Part shown: positions 62,569-64,000 of the stretch, piece by piece
How positions within the stretch are numbered: the first letter of the stretch is position 1
How the letters are laid out: each line of letters opens with the position of its first letter
Assembly (NCBI RefSeq): GCF_014199985.1
Contig: NZ_JACHOS010000021.1
Location: 1-64,000 of the forward strand
From: Methylorubrum rhodesianum
GTDB taxonomy: Bacteria; Pseudomonadota; Alphaproteobacteria; Rhizobiales; Beijerinckiaceae
DNA length: 64,000 nt
Reading direction: 5' to 3'
Notes under the pieces: model-generated
What the model was told of the DNA's origin: nothing
Databases searched by the model: none
The model's input: only the letters and a program-made list of their open reading frames with translations
Program-made: the position numbers and the translations under genes

Positions 62569-63234
62569 TCAGCGCTCGTGCAGGTGGACCGCCTCGGGGC
62601 ACCGATCCTGCCAGCCGTGGCGGACGAGTTCGGGATCGGCGTGCTCCTCGACCGGGTGGCCGACGCAGAGGTAGGCAACCAGCGTCCAAGCGGCCGGCAC
62701 GTCGAGGGCCTCCGTCACGGCGGCGGGTTCGAGGATCGAGACCCACCCGACCCCGAGGCCGTGGGCCCGGGCGGCGAGCCAGAAGGCGTGGATGCAGGCC
62801 GCCACCGAGTAGCGCAGCATCTCCGGCATGGTCGCACGGCCGAGTCCGTGGCCGGCCTCCGTCGCGCCGTCGCAGAACACCGCGAGGTGGAGCGGTGCCT
62901 CGTGCAGGCCCGCGAGCTTCAGGCGGGCATAGAGCGCGCCCCGCTCGTCCGCGTAGGTCGCACGGGCGGCGGCATTGCAGCGCTCGAAGCTCGCGGTGAC
63001 CGCCGCGCGCCGGCCGGCATCGGCGACCCGCACGAACCGCCAGGGCTGGCTATTGCCGACGGAGGGCGCCAGCGCCGCGAGATCCAGACAGGTCCGCAGC
63101 ACGGCCTCGTCGACCGGATCACCGCGGAAGCGTCGCACGTCCCGCCGCCACGCGAAGAGATCCCCGAGGCGTGCCCGGAAGGCATCGTCGAAGACGGGCG
63201 GGCCGACCGACGGGGAAGGGAGAGGTTGAGACAT
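62569..63234 (-). CDS. bluB: 5,6-dimethylbenzimidazole synthase
   Basis: A 221-residue flavin-destroying enzyme that turns reduced FMN and oxygen into 5,6-dimethylbenzimidazole, the lower ligand of vitamin B12. It is a nitroreductase fold with the BluB-type strings RRDVRRFRGDPVDEAVLR, LAPSVGNSQPWRFVRV, RYSVAACIHAFWLAARAHGLGVGWVSIL and DPELVRHGWQDR. The length (about 220) matches. It supports cobalamin-dependent EutBC and methylmalonyl-CoA mutase. A structured leader lies upstream at 63346-63500. Confidence 0.96.
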   Translation of the reverse strand: MSQPLPSPSVGPPVFDDAFRARLGDLFAWRRDVRRFRGDPVDEAVLRTCLDLAALAPSVGNSQPWRFVRVADAGRRAAVTASFERCNAAARATYADERGALYARLKLAGLHEAPLHLAVFCDGATEAGHGLGRATMPEMLRYSVAACIHAFWLAARAHGLGVGWVSILEPAAVTEALDVPAAWTLVAYLCVGHPVEEHADPELVRHGWQDRCPEAVHLHER

Positions 63235-63345
63235 CGCCGCCGCTTGTCGCGCCGGCGGGCGCGGCTGCCAAGATGATCTTCACAAGATGGTCTTTTCGCC
63301 GGTCTTCGGGACAGCGGCCTCGCTCCGATGCCCGGCATCGAGACG

Positions 63346-63375
63346 AAAAAAGGGCGGCGCTCCGAAGAGGCCGCC
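63346..63375 (-). terminator. Rho-independent terminator before bluB
   Basis: The inverted repeat from 63353 to 63375, with a TTCG loop on the minus strand, is followed on that strand by CTTTTTT. It ends about 110 bases upstream of the bluB ATG. Confidence 0.85.
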
Positions 63376-63500
63376 TGAAGTCCTTGGGTCTCGAAACCTC
63401 CGGGTGTCGGCTTGCCGGGATCCACGGCATTGCCCGAGGGCTGGGGAGCTCGGGTTCAGGCGCCGCCGCGGTAGACAGACCGACGAGGTTTCAGGTCACA
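63346..63500 (-). ncRNA. Putative structured leader / attenuator upstream of bluB
   Basis: Read on the minus strand, the leader ends in a strong terminator hairpin: GGCGGC then CTC-TTCG-GAG then GCCGCC, with CTTTTTT after it (63346-63375). Upstream lie sequences able to pair elsewhere. GGCGGCGC can pair with the terminator 3' arm GCGCCGCC; GCCTGAA can pair with TTCAGGC just before the terminator; GAAACCTC can pair with GAGGTTTC. These pairings conflict with the terminator or with each other, as in attenuators. Hallmarks of cobalamin riboswitches were not found. It could also be a free sRNA ending at the terminator. Confidence 0.45.
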
Positions 63501-63724
63501 GTGAAAGCGTTTCGCGGTGGCGATGGCAAGGCGGGATCGCGGCAAGACGGTGATGTTTGCCACCTCACCGTGCGGCGACGCACATGCGTCGCGCATCTCG
63601 CGGGGAAATTGCTCGGTGAAGGACGGCAGCGGTCGATGGCTGGCGAAGCACCTTGCGGGCGCCTCGGACGAGTCCCATCATCTCCCCTCGCCGCAGGAAC
63701 GCCGGCACCGATACGGGAGCGACG

Positions 63725-64000
63725 ATGAGTGAGGGGCAGAGCGTCGATCACCGCTCGAACGACCGAGACAGTCAGGTCATCCCGTTTCCGTCCTCGACGA
63801 GCCCGCAAGTCGCCTTCCAGCGCGACGAGCTGCGAACCATCTTCAATCTCTACGGGCGGCGCGTCGCCGAGGGCGAGTGGCGTGATTACGCCCTCGACTT
63901 CCGCCGGGACAAGGCGGTGTTCTCGATCTATCGCCGGACCTCCGAGATGCCGCTCTACCGGATCGAGAAGGATCCCAAGCTCGCCCGCCGCCAGGGCGCC
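63725..64000 (+). CDS. DUF2794 family protein, N-terminal part (cut by window edge)
   Basis: The first 92 codons of a DUF2794 protein. It starts MSEGQSVDHRSNDRDSQVIP and contains VAFQRDELRTIFNLYGRRVAEGEWRDYALDFRRDKAVFSIYRR, then EMPLYRIEKDPKLARRQGA, the conserved core of this alphaproteobacterial family of unknown function. The ATG at 63725 has GGGAG 6 bases upstream. The C-terminal part lies beyond the window. Confidence 0.92.
   Translation, partial: MSEGQSVDHRSNDRDSQVIPFPSSTSPQVAFQRDELRTIFNLYGRRVAEGEWRDYALDFRRDKAVFSIYRRTSEMPLYRIEKDPKLARRQGA

Larger units (their letters stand above)
63235..63724. other. Divergent region with bluB leader and DUF2794 promoter
   Basis: About 490 bases between bluB (minus) and the DUF2794 gene (plus). 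The bluB side carries a terminator-like hairpin and upstream pairing sequences. The DUF2794 side has only spurious ORFs. Confidence 0.6.

Noticed and set aside
63235..63500. Cobalamin riboswitch upstream of bluB
   Set aside because: No B12 box (AGYCAGGAGACCTGCC-like) and no conserved cobalamin-riboswitch core were found; only a terminator and alternative pairings.
63517..63732. Small plus-strand ORF overlapping the DUF2794 start
   Set aside because: No domain or codon signal, and the DUF2794 ribosome-binding site lies inside it.

Overview
The window is high-GC DNA (roughly 70% by eye) with short intergenic gaps and long spurious open frames opposite most genes. The gene content points to an alphaproteobacterium of the Hyphomicrobiales, most likely Methylobacterium/Methylorubrum. 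The signs are a C4-type 5-aminolevulinate synthase, a murA / DUF2948 / hisD / UPF0262 / tyrosine-phosphatase cluster, a hom-glpX pair, an ExoR-like regulator, a DUF2794 gene, several short Gly/Tyr-rich secreted proteins, and an OxlT-type oxalate/formate antiporter. The genus is an inference from content and style; no rRNA is present to confirm it.

Layout. 1-3.9 kb: surface polysaccharide genes (partial UDP-glucose dehydrogenase, a two-domain GT2 glycosyltransferase, an unrecognised 348-aa protein). 4.2 kb: tRNA-Val(GAC) with a terminator. 4.5-8.6 kb: oxalate/formate antiporter and, divergently, ethanolamine ammonia-lyase eutBC without microcompartment genes. 9.1-14.2 kb: ilvD overlapping an ExoR-like gene, a small ORF facing a GNAT acetyltransferase, exonuclease III, a ceramidase-family membrane protein and a triple-palindrome repeat. 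14.3-20.5 kb: propionyl-CoA synthetase, two divergent DUF465 genes, a DUF3606 gene, purEK and a TPR lipoprotein. 20.7-27.9 kb: a lone receiver, glpX and hom, small secreted and membrane proteins, a concentrative nucleoside transporter and a methyltransferase.

27.9-38.7 kb: an AT-richer YcxB-like gene, a GT4 glycosyltransferase, topoisomerase IB, a soluble chemoreceptor-like protein with inverted domain order, a cyanide-insensitive oxidase subunit I lacking its subunit II, degenerate-receiver LuxR and GGDEF regulators, an FTR1 iron permease behind an Irr-box-like sequence, and a tyrosine phosphatase followed by a tiny macro-like gene. 39-46 kb: UPF0262, hisD, DUF2948, a secreted protein, murA and hemA. 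46-52 kb: a broken nucleotidyltransferase with an intact partner, DUF2059, an MBL hydrolase, a LuxR regulator and class II DAHP synthase. 52-64 kb: hypothetical genes, yicC-gmk, an MsbA-like ABC exporter, an MFS carrier, an IS5 relic beside a TSUP permease, DUF2336, a tandem receiver, an L,D-transpeptidase, bluB with an unexplained structured leader, and a partial DUF2794 gene.

Most genes are ordinary core metabolism (branched-chain amino acids, purines, histidine, aromatics, haem, threonine/methionine). Shared threads are modest. EutBC and probably propionate metabolism depend on adenosylcobalamin, whose lower ligand BluB makes. HemA and FTR1 supply haem and iron, which the bd-type oxidase subunit would use. 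No single clearly new multi-gene system stands out. The best candidates for follow-up are the RNA leader upstream of bluB, the broken nucleotidyltransferase two-gene module, the inverted chemoreceptor and the orphan oxidase subunit.
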